In this document: piece by piece, positions 44,641-53,884 of the stretch
Layout of the letters: each line of letters opens with the position of its first letter
Numbering within the stretch: position 1 is the stretch's first letter
Position numbers and translations under genes: made by a program
Notes under the pieces: generated by a model
Database searches by the model: none
What the model was told of the DNA's origin: nothing
The model's input: only the letters and a program-made list of their open reading frames with translations
DNA from: Pseudoalteromonas umbrosa
GTDB lineage: Bacteria; Pseudomonadota; Gammaproteobacteria; Enterobacterales; Alteromonadaceae
Direction: 5' to 3'
NCBI RefSeq assembly: GCF_030125375.1
Contig: NZ_JASJUU010000001.1
Span: 1,409,354 to 1,473,353, forward strand
Length of the DNA stretch: 64,000 nucleotides

Positions 44641-44814
44641 ATGAAACTATTACTTAACAAAAAAAATATGAAAAGCCTCACAAGAACAAACAAAAACCTA
44701 CCACAGGAATTAACAGATAAGGTTGCAGGCGGTTTTAGAACAGATTGGAGAGACTGTACAGGTACAACTTATGGTTGCCACTCTTTTGGTACTTGCCACT
44801 CAAGGCTTTGCTAA
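44641..44814 (+). CDS. RiPP precursor peptide with a GG-type leader (class I lanthipeptide-like)
   Basis: 57 residues from the ATG at 44641, set by AAAAGGAAA. The basic, asparagine-rich N-terminus M-K-L-L-L-N-K-K-N-M-K-S-L followed by LPQELTDKVAGG is the leader layout of a widespread group of small natural-product precursors in Bacteroidetes and marine gammaproteobacteria, with cleavage expected after Gly30-Gly31. The 26-residue core (from FRTDWRDCTG) has four Cys (39, 46, 52, 57) spaced among five Thr and three Ser, as in lanthipeptide or disulfide-rich cores. No LanB/LanC/LanM or transporter gene is within the window, so modification is unproven. Confidence 0.72.
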   Translation: MKLLLNKKNMKSLTRTNKNLPQELTDKVAGGFRTDWRDCTGTTYGCHSFGTCHSRLC

Positions 44815-44833
44815 TAAGTAATCAAAGATAAAA

Positions 44834-44873
44834 AACGATGCTTACCTTGCAAAAAGCAAAGGTACGCATCGTT
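44834..44873 (+). terminator. Terminator of the RiPP-like gene
   Basis: Long near-perfect stem AACGATGC-TACCTT... / ...AAGGTA-GCATCGTT with one mismatch and one bulge, starting 20 bases after the stop. No clean T run, but the stem is long. Confidence 0.6.
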
Positions 44874-45059
44874 CACAAAATATCTGACAAGGTAATTCCC
44901 TGTATAAACAAACAAGCTTAATGTCATAGAACACCTCAAGTTGTAATAACGAAATAAAAGCCAATCCTTTTTACCTAGCAACTCGTCGAATTTAATTCAA
45001 AATACCTATTTCTCGTGTTAGATATGCTAAGTACTAACAATAAAAATATGAGAAAGGAT

Positions 45060-46358
45060 ATGAAGAAAATAACAAATAAAATAGGACTATCAATTTTGCT
45101 GATGGGTTTAAGCTATAACACGTTGGCTTTATCTGATCACATTAAACTACTCAATCAAGTAGAATCAAAAGTCATTGATTGGCGGCGGGATATCCACCAA
45201 AACCCCGAACTGGGCAACCGTGAAGTGCGCACTGCTGCGCTCGTCGCAAAACATTTAAAGTCTTTAGGGATGCAAGTTGAAACAGGCATTGCCTACACTG
45301 GCGTCGTCGGTTTTTTAAAAGGCGCAAAGCCCGGGCCAACAGTTATGTTACGCGCTGATATGGATGCGCTGCCGGTTACAGAAAAAACTGATTTACCCTT
45401 TAAATCTACAAAGGTGACAAATTATCAGGGTGTCGATGTCGGTATTATGCATGCTTGCGGCCACGATACACATGTCGCAATGTTAATGGGTGCAGCTGAA
45501 GTACTAAGCGGTATGCAAAGTGAGCTCGCAGGTAACGTCATGTTCGTTTTTCAACCGGCTGAAGAAGGCGCACCAGAAGGAGAGGAAGGCGGAGCCGAGC
45601 TAATGTTAAAGCAAGGCATATTTGATAGATACCAGCCCGATGTGGCCTTTGGTATACATATCACATCCAAACTCAATGTCGGCCAAATCGGCTATCGAAG
45701 TGGCCCAACGATGGCCAGTGCCGATAGATTTGAAATTAAAGTGACCGGAGAACAAACGCACGGCTCTACACCTTGGGCTGGGGCAGACCCAATTGCAGCC
45801 GCCGCTCAAATTGTATCTGGAGTCAATCATATTGTGAGCCGACAAATAGATATTACCAAAGAGCCTGCTATCGTGTCTTTCGGCAAAATCTCAGGCGGCG
45901 TTCGAAACAATATCATTCCTGAAGAAGTTAATATGATAGGGACAATTCGCAACTTTGATATGGAAAATAGACAGCAGATCTTTGATAAAATAACCCACAC
46001 CGCAGAGCATACAGCAAAAGCCTCTGGCAATAAGGCCAAAGTCGTGATCAAAGAAGGCTACCCAGTCACAGTCAATGATCCACTGCTGACCGAGAAAATG
46101 CTACCATCTCTTGCAAAAGTGGTCGGCGACGCTGGGCTCATAAATATGCCGAAAGTGACAGGAGCCGAAGATTTCTCATTTTACGCCATGGAGGTACCTG
46201 GTTTATTCGTGTTTTTAGGGGGAACACCGAAAGGCACACACCCCAAAGATGCACCAAGTAACCATTCACCTTACTTTTTTGCCGACGAATCAGCCTTTAA
46301 ATTAGGTACGCGCGCACTCACTGAGTTCACCCTCGATTACTTGTCGCAATCAAATTAA
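45060..46358 (+). CDS. Exported M20-family amidohydrolase (hippurate/N-acyl-amino-acid type)
   Basis: About 432 residues from the ATG at 45060 (MKKITNKIG...), giving a signal peptide ending near NTLALS; upstream in-frame ATGs at 45015 and 45048 lack better sites. The two-metal motifs are complete: 'WRRDIHQNPELGNRE', 'VMLRADMDALPVTEKT', 'GIMHACGHDTHVAMLMGAAE', 'FVFQPAEEGAPEGEEGG', 'FGIHITSKLNVG' and the C-terminal 'KVTGAEDFSFYAMEVPG'. Length and order match aminoacylase/hippuricase-like (M20D) enzymes. It probably deacylates N-acyl or carbamoylated amino acids outside the cytoplasm. Confidence 0.93.
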   Translation: MKKITNKIGLSILLMGLSYNTLALSDHIKLLNQVESKVIDWRRDIHQNPELGNREVRTAALVAKHLKSLGMQVETGIAYTGVVGFLKGAKPGPTVMLRADMDALPVTEKTDLPFKSTKVTNYQGVDVGIMHACGHDTHVAMLMGAAEVLSGMQSELAGNVMFVFQPAEEGAPEGEEGGAELMLKQGIFDRYQPDVAFGIHITSKLNVGQIGYRSGPTMASADRFEIKVTGEQTHGSTPWAGADPIAAAAQIVSGVNHIVSRQIDITKEPAIVSFGKISGGVRNNIIPEEVNMIGTIRNFDMENRQQIFDKITHTAEHTAKASGNKAKVVIKEGYPVTVNDPLLTEKMLPSLAKVVGDAGLINMPKVTGAEDFSFYAMEVPGLFVFLGGTPKGTHPKDAPSNHSPYFFADESAFKLGTRALTEFTLDYLSQSN

Positions 46359-46379
46359 CCTATTGATATGTATAACTAA

Positions 46380-46410
46380 GTGAGTGCAATAAGTGTTTAA
46401 CTGCACTCAC
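46380..46410. terminator. Shared terminator between convergent genes
   Basis: Perfect 9-bp stem GTGAGTGCA / TGCACTCAC with a 13-base loop between the M20 gene and the ion channel gene. Confidence 0.6.
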
Positions 46411-46443
46411 CCTTTCAAACAATTTTACTCAGCACAAATTCAA

Positions 46444-47229
46444 TCAACTGTTTTTGTTGCTTTTTAACAACGCATCCAATTTGGCTTCAAGACGCTGAAT
46501 ATCCTCTTTTGTCGCAGATGCGCCCTCTTCTTTTTCTTCTTGCTCATGCATGACTTGCATCGCGTCGACAATAATACCAATGAAAAGGTTTAGCACTGCA
46601 AAACTCGTAAAAACAATGAACGGAATAAAAAACAGCCAAGAGTAAGGAAACAGCTCCATTGTGGGTCTGACAATACCCATTGACCAACTCTCTAGCGTCA
46701 TGACTTGGAACAATGTGTACGAAGACGCGCCTATACTACCAAACCACTCTTGCATATTCGGATCTGGATGCTGACCAAATAACTTGGTGGTCAATACCGC
46801 AGAAACATAGAACACAACCCCCAACACACCTACAACTGATGCCATACCAGGTAAAGAATGACCCAAAGCCCCTATGACTTTTCTCATCTGTGGTACCACA
46901 GAGAACAGGCGTAATACTCTGAGAATTCTGAATGCTCGTAACACTGACAGTGCGCCACCAGCAGGTACCCAAGAAATTGCGACAATGATTAAGTCAAAGC
47001 AGTTCCAGCCAGATTTGAAAAACTGCAATCGATACGCAATTAGCTTTAACACTAATTCAAAAGTGAAAATAAGTAAGATGACAGTGTCAATTTTGTGCAA
47101 TAAGTCAGCATTGCTTTTGCCAAAAGTAGTGGTTTCCAAGCCTAAGGTAACAGCATTAAATAAAATGACTGCTATCAAAAAGTTTTGGAAAAGCTTTGCT
47201 TCAACTAAAGCGGTTATTTTAGACATCAT
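46444..47229 (-). CDS. Prokaryotic voltage-gated sodium channel (NaChBac/NavAb type)
   Basis: 261 residues with six transmembrane segments. S4 carries arginines at every third position (Arg98, 101, 104, 107 in 'LRAFRILRVLRLFSVVPQMR'). The pore helix ends in the selectivity filter TLESWSM (178-184), the exact motif of NavAb-like channels, between S5 and S6 ('VLNLFIGIIVDAM'). The cytoplasmic tail is a charged coiled coil (about 229-258) that assembles the tetramer. It conducts sodium on depolarisation across the inner membrane and is linked in alkaliphiles to motility and pH. Single gene; start is either of two adjacent ATGs. Confidence 0.95.
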   Translation of the reverse strand: MMSKITALVEAKLFQNFLIAVILFNAVTLGLETTTFGKSNADLLHKIDTVILLIFTFELVLKLIAYRLQFFKSGWNCFDLIIVAISWVPAGGALSVLRAFRILRVLRLFSVVPQMRKVIGALGHSLPGMASVVGVLGVVFYVSAVLTTKLFGQHPDPNMQEWFGSIGASSYTLFQVMTLESWSMGIVRPTMELFPYSWLFFIPFIVFTSFAVLNLFIGIIVDAMQVMHEQEEKEEGASATKEDIQRLEAKLDALLKSNKNS

Positions 47230-47686
47230 ATTTTTAAGCTCGACATAACTAAAGGTTCAATAAAAATAAAGCTGATGATTTTATTTAATTTAGACTTTGT
47301 CAACAATAAAAGTAGAAAATACTGTAGTAAAAAGTCTGCTTGCCTTTTCCCTTTACTGTTATCTAACAATAATTTGGGGGTTATATTTTAGGCATTACAA
47401 GGTAGCTTAAGTATAAAATGTGAATCTATCGTTAAATGTAGAAACTAAACGATAAAGTATCAGTAGGCAGCTCACACTACGCATTACTGGCGTTGGGTTA
47501 TGAGCTTTTAACTAAGTAGCATAGCCCTTTAAATTTCACGTATGGCTAAACTCAAAAAATTTAAAAACAAGACTACAAAATAGAATGATGTTGAATTAAC
47601 ACAACTGTGTGGGGAGAACTCAAGGAATAAAGTAGCTCTATTTACCTTAAATAAAGCTACCTGTTAGGCTTCCCCTGACATCACCT
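47230..47686. other. Intergenic region ahead of an orphan terminator
   Basis: No gene above about 15 codons is convincing. The last part (47625-47670) folds as GTAGCT...AGCTAC with inner ATTT/AAAT pairing on the plus strand, directly before the terminator hairpin at 47687. Confidence 0.45.
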
Positions 47687-47707
47687 CCTCTTAAAAAGAG
47701 GTTTTTT
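47687..47707 (+). terminator. Intrinsic terminator with no known upstream gene
   Basis: Stem CCTCTT-AAA-AAGAGG immediately followed by TTTTTT on the plus strand. No plus-strand gene lies upstream for more than 450 bases, so it probably ends a small RNA or very short transcript. Confidence 0.75.
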
Positions 47708-47749
47708 ATAATTGATATTAGGAGACCCGAATCCCTTGGTTACATAATT

Positions 47750-47998
47750 TTAATTAAAGTGCCTTTGAATCTTTAATAAATAATAGCCCCAAGCACCAAC
47801 ATAAGTTGACGGGCAGCTAACATGACCAGAATAGTACTTAGTGAATGAATCTGAGTTTGGTGGCCTGATATGATCTGGTGCGCCAGTTTCAAATTCATAT
47901 TTACACAACGTGTATGGTGAACCTGATGCCTGAACAGCTGGTATTAGTGCGCTTACAGAAAGTAGGATGACTGCGATACCCTTGACAGAGAATTTCAT
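47750..47998 (-). CDS. Small exported protein with a cysteine pair
   Basis: 82 residues with a signal peptide (about 1-24, cleavage near VQASG). The mature 58 residues (beginning SPYTLCKYEFETG) contain two cysteines, one near each end, that could form a disulfide, and aromatic-rich sequence 'YVGAWGYYLLKIQRHFN'. Ribosome site AGGAAATG-type. No family recognised. Small secreted cysteine-paired proteins can be bacteriocin-like or inhibitors, but nothing specific supports this. Confidence 0.6.
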   Translation of the reverse strand: MKFSVKGIAVILLSVSALIPAVQASGSPYTLCKYEFETGAPDHIRPPNSDSFTKYYSGHVSCPSTYVGAWGYYLLKIQRHFN

Positions 47999-48426
47999 AT
48001 TTCATTTCCTTGTGTTTGTATTGGAAATATAAGCTAACCGTTTACTGTTTAAAATTCCAACAAATATGAATTGATTTATTTTCAATTTCTCATAATCAGT
48101 TGAAACTATCGGTGTCTAAATCTATAACTTTTTAACGCATCATTCATATGCCTTCAAACTTTCATCATTTCTAACATTGAGCAATTTTTGAAGCTTTAAG
48201 GTTCACCAACCTATTTAGTCAAAAATCAATATAAAGCCAAATATAAAATAGCAGTTAACCATTATACTAAATTCAAATCTCACCATTAGAAAAAACAAAA
48301 TAAAAAATAGCCCCAAAATACTACACCTATTAACTTCATTCCAAAGCTACTACGTTATTATATTGAAAGATATATAATTTCATGTCATAACTAAGTTTGC
48401 GTTCACTGTCATTAAGGGTATTATTT
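47999..48426. other. Divergent AT-rich intergenic region
   Basis: About 430 bases with the promoters of the small exported protein and of the lipoprotein. The plus-strand gene has AAGGG before its ATG. No further element seen. Confidence 0.35.
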
Positions 48427-49578
48427 ATGACTAAGCATATAACTTTTTTACTTTTTATGGGTCTACTAAACGGTTGCTCTAGTACAACTTCTGCCCCATC
48501 AGAAATAATTCCACCTGTCTCGGAGCTTTTTAGTGATAATACATTCGAGAAAACCCCAATTATAAATGAACAAGACATCTTCACTCTCCCGCCTAAAGAG
48601 CAAAAAAAATTCTTAAGCTATTTTAACAATGAAAAAACCAAAGGTATTAGAGAAGATAAAATCATTTTCAATTATCTTGAGCAACGAATTAAGCTATTCA
48701 CTTACGATGGAGACACCCTCACAGCCACGGAGTCATTGGAAAGAAATGAAGGTAATTGCATCTCTTTGGCTATATTAACTCAAGCATATGCAAAACTTGC
48801 GCAAGTAGATACGACATTTATAGAGGTGGGAACAGTTCCTATATTTAAGAAAAATAACAACACAATCTTGATCTCAAATCACTTTCGTACCAAGCTACTG
48901 GCACCAAGAACGGCCAATAATTCAAATACTATTGAAATCATCAGGGCAGGCACAGTCGTAGATTATTTCCCTGCACAAGACAGTTTTTTTATCGACAATG
49001 CAAATTATGATGATCTTGTCGCTAAATATTATGCAAATAAATCTGTCGACGCGTTATTAGAAAATAATTTTAGCAAAGGCTATAACTTGCTCAATAAAGC
49101 ACTTCAATACAGACCTTATGACCCTGAACTCATTAATATTGCTGCTGTACTGCATCGTCGAAGCGGACAAAAAAGCAATGCTATTAGAATTTATGAATAC
49201 GCAAAGGGCCATAACCTAACGAGCCAAAACTTACTTTCAAATTACCTTTCTATTGCCAAAAAACAGAATAATATCAAGCTTGTCAAACAACTAGAAAGTT
49301 TACTAGATAGAACGGCTTTAACACCGTTTGATAAGATTCAAGTCGCACAAAGATCTGCTGAAAAGGGGCGTTTTACTAAAGCCATCCAAAAGCTGGAGGA
49401 AGTCATCATTGAAACCCCCTACTTGCCTGAGCCATATTTTGAATTAGCCAGAATTTACCATTCAAAAGGGGATATAGAGAAAACCGATAAACTACTTGCA
49501 TTGGCTGTTGAAAGAGCATCGGACCCTGATAAGCGCTCTCTCTTTCAAGCTAAGCGCGATACTATCCCTAAACCATAA
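48427..49578 (+). CDS. Lipoprotein with a transglutaminase-like domain and TPR repeats
   Basis: About 383 residues from the ATG at 48427 with AAGGG nine bases upstream; an earlier in-frame start at 48397 would spoil the signal. The lipobox GLLNGC puts the lipidated cysteine at 17. Residues about 70-200 resemble the transglutaminase-like cysteine peptidase superfamily: 'LTATESLERNEGNCISLAIL' with the candidate nucleophile Cys, and an isolated His near 'ILISNHFRTKL'. The C-terminal half has TPR units ('NNFSKGYNLLNKALQYRPYD', 'GRFTKAIQKLEEVIIETPYL', 'PYFELARIYHSKGDIEKTDK'). It is an outer-membrane or periplasmic protein of unknown job, similar to proteins in marine Alteromonadales. Confidence 0.75.
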   Translation: MTKHITFLLFMGLLNGCSSTTSAPSEIIPPVSELFSDNTFEKTPIINEQDIFTLPPKEQKKFLSYFNNEKTKGIREDKIIFNYLEQRIKLFTYDGDTLTATESLERNEGNCISLAILTQAYAKLAQVDTTFIEVGTVPIFKKNNNTILISNHFRTKLLAPRTANNSNTIEIIRAGTVVDYFPAQDSFFIDNANYDDLVAKYYANKSVDALLENNFSKGYNLLNKALQYRPYDPELINIAAVLHRRSGQKSNAIRIYEYAKGHNLTSQNLLSNYLSIAKKQNNIKLVKQLESLLDRTALTPFDKIQVAQRSAEKGRFTKAIQKLEEVIIETPYLPEPYFELARIYHSKGDIEKTDKLLALAVERASDPDKRSLFQAKRDTIPKP

Positions 49579-49587
49579 ATAAGTTAA

Positions 49588-49608
49588 GCGCTAGATTTGT
49601 TCTAGCGC
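49588..49608 (+). terminator. Terminator-like hairpin after the TPR lipoprotein
   Basis: Perfect 8-bp stem GCGCTAGA-tttgt-TCTAGCGC starting 10 bases after the stop; no T run follows. Confidence 0.5.
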
Positions 49609-50128
49609 GCTAACTAGCTCACTGAAGAGATACTTATTATAACTCTGCTTGAGCAAGTTAGATTTTCATGACAGCTAAACCTTCCCTACCTTGTGCCAAA
49701 CAAATTTTACTCAGTTCTTCATATATTTAAGTAAATTTTAGATACTTAATATATCGCTTTATCAATCCCCTCTTACGAGTCAGAATGATTATCACGCATG
49801 AATAACAATTTAAAATATTCCATAGCTCTGATCACAATGTTATTGTCAAATCGACTTATCACTAAACCCTCATATCTACAGGGTTTAAACTTTACTTCAA
49901 CCTGATATAGCCATGCTATTAACAAGCATACATCTCATGACTTAATTTATGTCAATGCCAACAGCATGTGCGATTTAGCCTATTTATAGACTGCTAAAAA
50001 CCAGTTTAAGAATAGAAAAATGTGAATAATACATTTGGTTATGGAAGGTATAAATATAGAAAATAGAAACTCCCGTTACATACCAACTTAAAAATTTAAT
50101 TAAATATGATTAAGTGACAAGTTACTAT
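49609..50128. other. Intergenic region between convergent units
   Basis: 520 AT-rich bases. One extra hairpin, TAAACCCT-N9-AGGGTTTA (49863-49887), is perfect but lacks a T tail. No gene supported. Confidence 0.4.
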
Positions 50129-50160
50129 TTAAAAAGGCATGCTAAAGCATGCCTTTTTAA
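50129..50160 (-). terminator. Strong terminator of the TonB-dependent receptor gene
   Basis: AAAAAGGCATGCT-AA-AGCATGCCTTTTT, a long perfect stem with A and T flanks, 15 bases beyond the stop on the minus strand. Works in both directions. Confidence 0.88.
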
Positions 50161-50175
50161 AGTAAAAATTACGAA

Positions 50176-53043
50176 TTAGAATTTATATGAAAGTTGAACA
50201 TAACCAAAGCGGCCTATATTGTCATAAGTACCACCTTCTAGCGTGGTTCCTGTTGTATATTTTATCATCTCTTTATTAAAGAGGTTGTCTATACCCAGCT
50301 TAACTGACATACCATTATCAAAGTTATAACCACCAGAAATGTCAGTCACGATATAAGTAGGCCATTCCATATGATTGGATGGATTTGGGTTTTTCTCCAA
50401 CTCATCTGGACGGAAACGGCTAGTTTTTTCAACATAACGCATTTTCCAACTAGCAAAAACGTTTTCATATTCATAGCCAATATCAAGCGCCCCTGACCAT
50501 GAAGGCTCAGTATCTACGCCAGCATACTCCTCAAACTCGTTCACTTCATCTTGGAACGGGAAGCGCTGACGTTCAATTAAGCGCGTTGCCATCAAACGAG
50601 TTTTAAAATCACCTAAACTTGTCTTAACATCATAGTTAATCTCAAAATCGACACCAGAAGATTTTTGCTTAGCAATATTCAGTGCAGTATTTTTAATAAG
50701 CGTCATTCTTCCGTCGTCAGCGCGAGTTATCAAAGCACAATACTGATTATCAATGCTCTGTGCATCCACGCATCGATTTACAATTTGCTGTGATAACACA
50801 TAGCTAATTGAATCTTCTAGCTCAATATTCCAATAGTCGACTGTAAATGTTAGCCCATCAACAAACTCAGGCGTAAAAACAGCACCTATGGTATAGCTGG
50901 TTGACTCCTCTGGAGTAAGCTCTTTATTACCTGACTGCGCTCCTCTTATTCTCGCTGAATCATATGAATCATCGAATCCAGCTGGAACACCTAAAGCTGC
51001 ACAATTCGCTTTTCTTTGTTCTTGAGTCGCACCAGTTACTTGATTTAAGTTTTTCACTCTACAAGGATCATCTACACCGTAGAAAGTCTCACTTGTTGCA
51101 CCAAACAATTCGCCGATATTTGGCGCTCGGATTGCTTCAGCTAAAGTAGAGCGGAATCTTAAATCGTCATATACCTGCCAATCTAAGCCTACTTTCCAAC
51201 TCGTTACGTCACCAACAGTGCTGTAATCGGCATATCGACTAGCAAGCTCTAATGTCAATGTATCAACAAGTAAAACATCACCTAATAGGGGGATTGATGT
51301 TTCGAAGAACACTTCTGACACATCGTATTCACCTTCATCTTCTCCTAAAGAGTTAAAGAAAGTTTCTCCTGATTTGGCATTCTCATCTTCTCTTTGACGA
51401 CTCTTTTCTTCGCGATACTCGACACCAAATGCAACGCCCACTGGACCGGCAGGAAGTTCAAACAAACCGCCATTGGCCAAACTTGCACCAGCATTTAACT
51501 GCTCAACCTTTACAGTACCAACAGACACCGTATTTACGTAATTAATAGATTCTTGGCTTGGACGGTTAAAGCCCATAATGTCCATTGGCTCACAGCCGTT
51601 AGCTCGTGCTTGTGCATCACGACAAACCACATTACCATTGTCATCAAATACAGCGTCTATAGCAGCTTGGAAATTTGGCCTAACCAAGTTGTTGTGATTA
51701 GCACGTTCAATTTCTGTTGTACCAGAGTTTAAAAATACTTCATAATCCCAATCTTCTGCCACAACCCCTTCAATACCAAGCACAAAGCGTGTTGTTTCAC
51801 GGGTGCTAATTTCAAAACGACGGCCGATATCTTCATTAAAACGGTTAATACGAAGTGCTGTTAATGGATTACCTTCATCATCTAGAGTTGAGTCCATTAT
51901 CTGAGCTGTTTGAGGGTGCAAAAATGCGTTATCTCTCGAGAGTGTGATACCTGAGCGTGTATGAAAACTAGGCTGCCCCCAATTTTCAGACTCGATACTT
52001 GCAAACTTACCTTCTAAATATATATTGGTGTCATCATTAATGTCATAATTTGTTTTGAAATTGACAATATGGCGATCAAAGCTTGGTTGAATCTCAGTAA
52101 ACTTTCGTAAATTTAAAAACTCACAATCTACACAAGCAAGCCCATCCAACTTGTTATAATCTAACTGCATTGGGCGCGGAGAACCATCTTCGTTAAATGT
52201 ATAATAGATACCACCTGCGTTAAATACACCAGACTCAGTTAGATTAAAGAAACCAGCATTATCATAAAATTTTTCATCTGGATTATCTAACGCGTCAGGT
52301 CTATTAGGATCACGTTCAAAATTAGTCAATTCACGTACAGCATGATTAGTAAATTCGTTATCGAGTGCGTTTAATCTTGACTGAGTGGCAAACTCATAAG
52401 AAATACCGAAGTTACCTCTCCCATCAGAGAAATCCTGACCAAAAGAAATACTAAACTTTTGATTATCGTAATCTGAATTCTCTGCTTCACCATGAGTTGC
52501 AGCAACTGAAAACCCTTCGATGTTCTTTTTGAGGATAAAGTTGACAACACCTGTTACCGCATCTGCTCCATATATAGCAGAAGCACCACCAGTAATAACC
52601 TCAACACGGTCAACCCAAGCTGTAGGAATAGTATTGGTATCAACTAGAGCAGAGCCCCCACTACTCGCAACATGACGTTTGCCATTAACAAGCACCAGCG
52701 TTCTATCTTCACCCATACCACGTAAGTCTAAAACATTAAGACCAGATGTACCGATAAATCGACCGGAATTTTGCATACCAAATGTCGGTTTTAGACTCGG
52801 TAATTTATTTAATGCTTCACCAATATTTAAAGCGCCTGTATTAACTAAATCTTGGCCTGAAAGCACTGAAACAGGACTCGGAGCTATTGCACCTTCACGC
52901 ATTATACGTGATCCTGTCACTTCAATTTTTTCTATCGCTTCATCATTCGCGAATGCAATATGAGCAGGAGCTGTTGTGAGTGCGCCTAAACACATCAGTT
53001 TAACTGCCATACTAACTGGTTTTAAATTTCTATTCTTCCCCAT
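50176..53043 (-). CDS. TonB-dependent outer-membrane receptor
   Basis: 955 residues: signal peptide (about 1-32), TonB box-like 'EAIEKIEVTGSRI', plug domain with 'VSVLSGQDLVNTGALNIGEA', 'LDLRGMGEDRTLVLVNGKRH' and 'VEVITGGASAIYGADAVTGV', then a 22-strand barrel ending in the terminal phenylalanine (...YVQLSYKF). No STN signalling domain. Length and plug sequence fit the oligopeptide/carbohydrate-type receptors (Oar- or RagA-unrelated; closer to the large TonB family of Alteromonadales). The substrate is unknown. It is transcribed behind an 840-base AT-rich leader and is followed by a strong terminator. Confidence 0.95.
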   Translation of the reverse strand: MGKNRNLKPVSMAVKLMCLGALTTAPAHIAFANDEAIEKIEVTGSRIMREGAIAPSPVSVLSGQDLVNTGALNIGEALNKLPSLKPTFGMQNSGRFIGTSGLNVLDLRGMGEDRTLVLVNGKRHVASSGGSALVDTNTIPTAWVDRVEVITGGASAIYGADAVTGVVNFILKKNIEGFSVAATHGEAENSDYDNQKFSISFGQDFSDGRGNFGISYEFATQSRLNALDNEFTNHAVRELTNFERDPNRPDALDNPDEKFYDNAGFFNLTESGVFNAGGIYYTFNEDGSPRPMQLDYNKLDGLACVDCEFLNLRKFTEIQPSFDRHIVNFKTNYDINDDTNIYLEGKFASIESENWGQPSFHTRSGITLSRDNAFLHPQTAQIMDSTLDDEGNPLTALRINRFNEDIGRRFEISTRETTRFVLGIEGVVAEDWDYEVFLNSGTTEIERANHNNLVRPNFQAAIDAVFDDNGNVVCRDAQARANGCEPMDIMGFNRPSQESINYVNTVSVGTVKVEQLNAGASLANGGLFELPAGPVGVAFGVEYREEKSRQREDENAKSGETFFNSLGEDEGEYDVSEVFFETSIPLLGDVLLVDTLTLELASRYADYSTVGDVTSWKVGLDWQVYDDLRFRSTLAEAIRAPNIGELFGATSETFYGVDDPCRVKNLNQVTGATQEQRKANCAALGVPAGFDDSYDSARIRGAQSGNKELTPEESTSYTIGAVFTPEFVDGLTFTVDYWNIELEDSISYVLSQQIVNRCVDAQSIDNQYCALITRADDGRMTLIKNTALNIAKQKSSGVDFEINYDVKTSLGDFKTRLMATRLIERQRFPFQDEVNEFEEYAGVDTEPSWSGALDIGYEYENVFASWKMRYVEKTSRFRPDELEKNPNPSNHMEWPTYIVTDISGGYNFDNGMSVKLGIDNLFNKEMIKYTTGTTLEGGTYDNIGRFGYVQLSYKF

Positions 53044-53884
53044 AATTACTTCCTTTTTATATTTAAAGACTACCTTTAATAAAACATTATAAAAAAGGCA
53101 TTAAAACCCCAACACTTCAACCATAGTAATACCTAAAAAACCTGTTTGCAAATCAGGTAAAAACCACCACTTTAATTCAAAAAAACAATATAAATAAAAA
53201 CAAACAACTTATAAAAAATTTAATTGAAAACCTCATTAAAACCATAATTAAAAAAAGCCTAACCCTAAAGGTAAAGAAACAATAAAAACTAATAAAAACA
53301 ATGGAAAACGAAGTAGAAACAGGCTTTAAAAAGCTTTTTGAAAGCACTTTAAAAACCAAGGGTGATTTTTGAAAAAATCTTTAAGTAAAATTTAAAAACT
53401 TTATTAAATGAACAAAAAGCAGGCTTTATAAAACTTTTTATTAAGCTAAAATTCACACCAATAAAGCTTATTAAGCACAAAAATCAATTACAAAAAATCA
53501 CAAAGGTATATCAATAGAAGTAAAAACGTAGGAAGGTTAACATTGTGAATTAAAATTTTAATTAAAATCTCTTTGTTCTCATGTTTTGAGTGATAACTAA
53601 AAATATATCCACCACAGTCTAAGCAGACATATTAAAGGAGCTTTCCACCCTATAAATAGTAACGACTTTACACCCCTATAAATAGTAACGACTTTACACC
53701 CCTATAAAAGACAATATTTAATTAGGCTATTGTTATAGCAACAAAGATATACATAACTGCGTTAACCTACAGAGTAATACCTAAACCTGTCTGCAATCAA
53801 AAATAAAAAGTTGATAAAATTTAGAACTGAATAACAATCATATCTAATTCGAGTGTCTAAAAATCAATGGCATAACTGACAGTA
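53044..53884. other. Long AT-rich leader/intergenic region upstream of the TonB receptor
   Basis: 841 bases with strong strand asymmetry: the plus strand is A-rich, so the receptor mRNA leader would be U-rich. Near 53317 and 53416 a motif of about 20 bases (A/GCAGGCTTTAxAAAxCTTTTT) occurs twice imperfectly. A tandem repeat lies at 53648-53708. Short open frames here have low complexity and are not supported. Confidence 0.5.
53648..53708. repeat. 26-bp tandem direct repeat, 2.3 copies
   Basis: The unit CCCTATAAATAGTAACGACTTTACAC occurs at 53648-53673 and 53674-53699 without mismatch, then CCCTATAAA begins a third copy. It lies about 600 bases upstream of the TonB receptor start and about 180 bases beyond the end of the LytTR gene. 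Confidence 0.9.

Noticed and set aside
53177..53359. Open frame on the minus strand rich in Phe, Ile and Leu
   Set aside because: It is a by-product of the A-rich plus strand; low complexity, no ribosome site, no family features.
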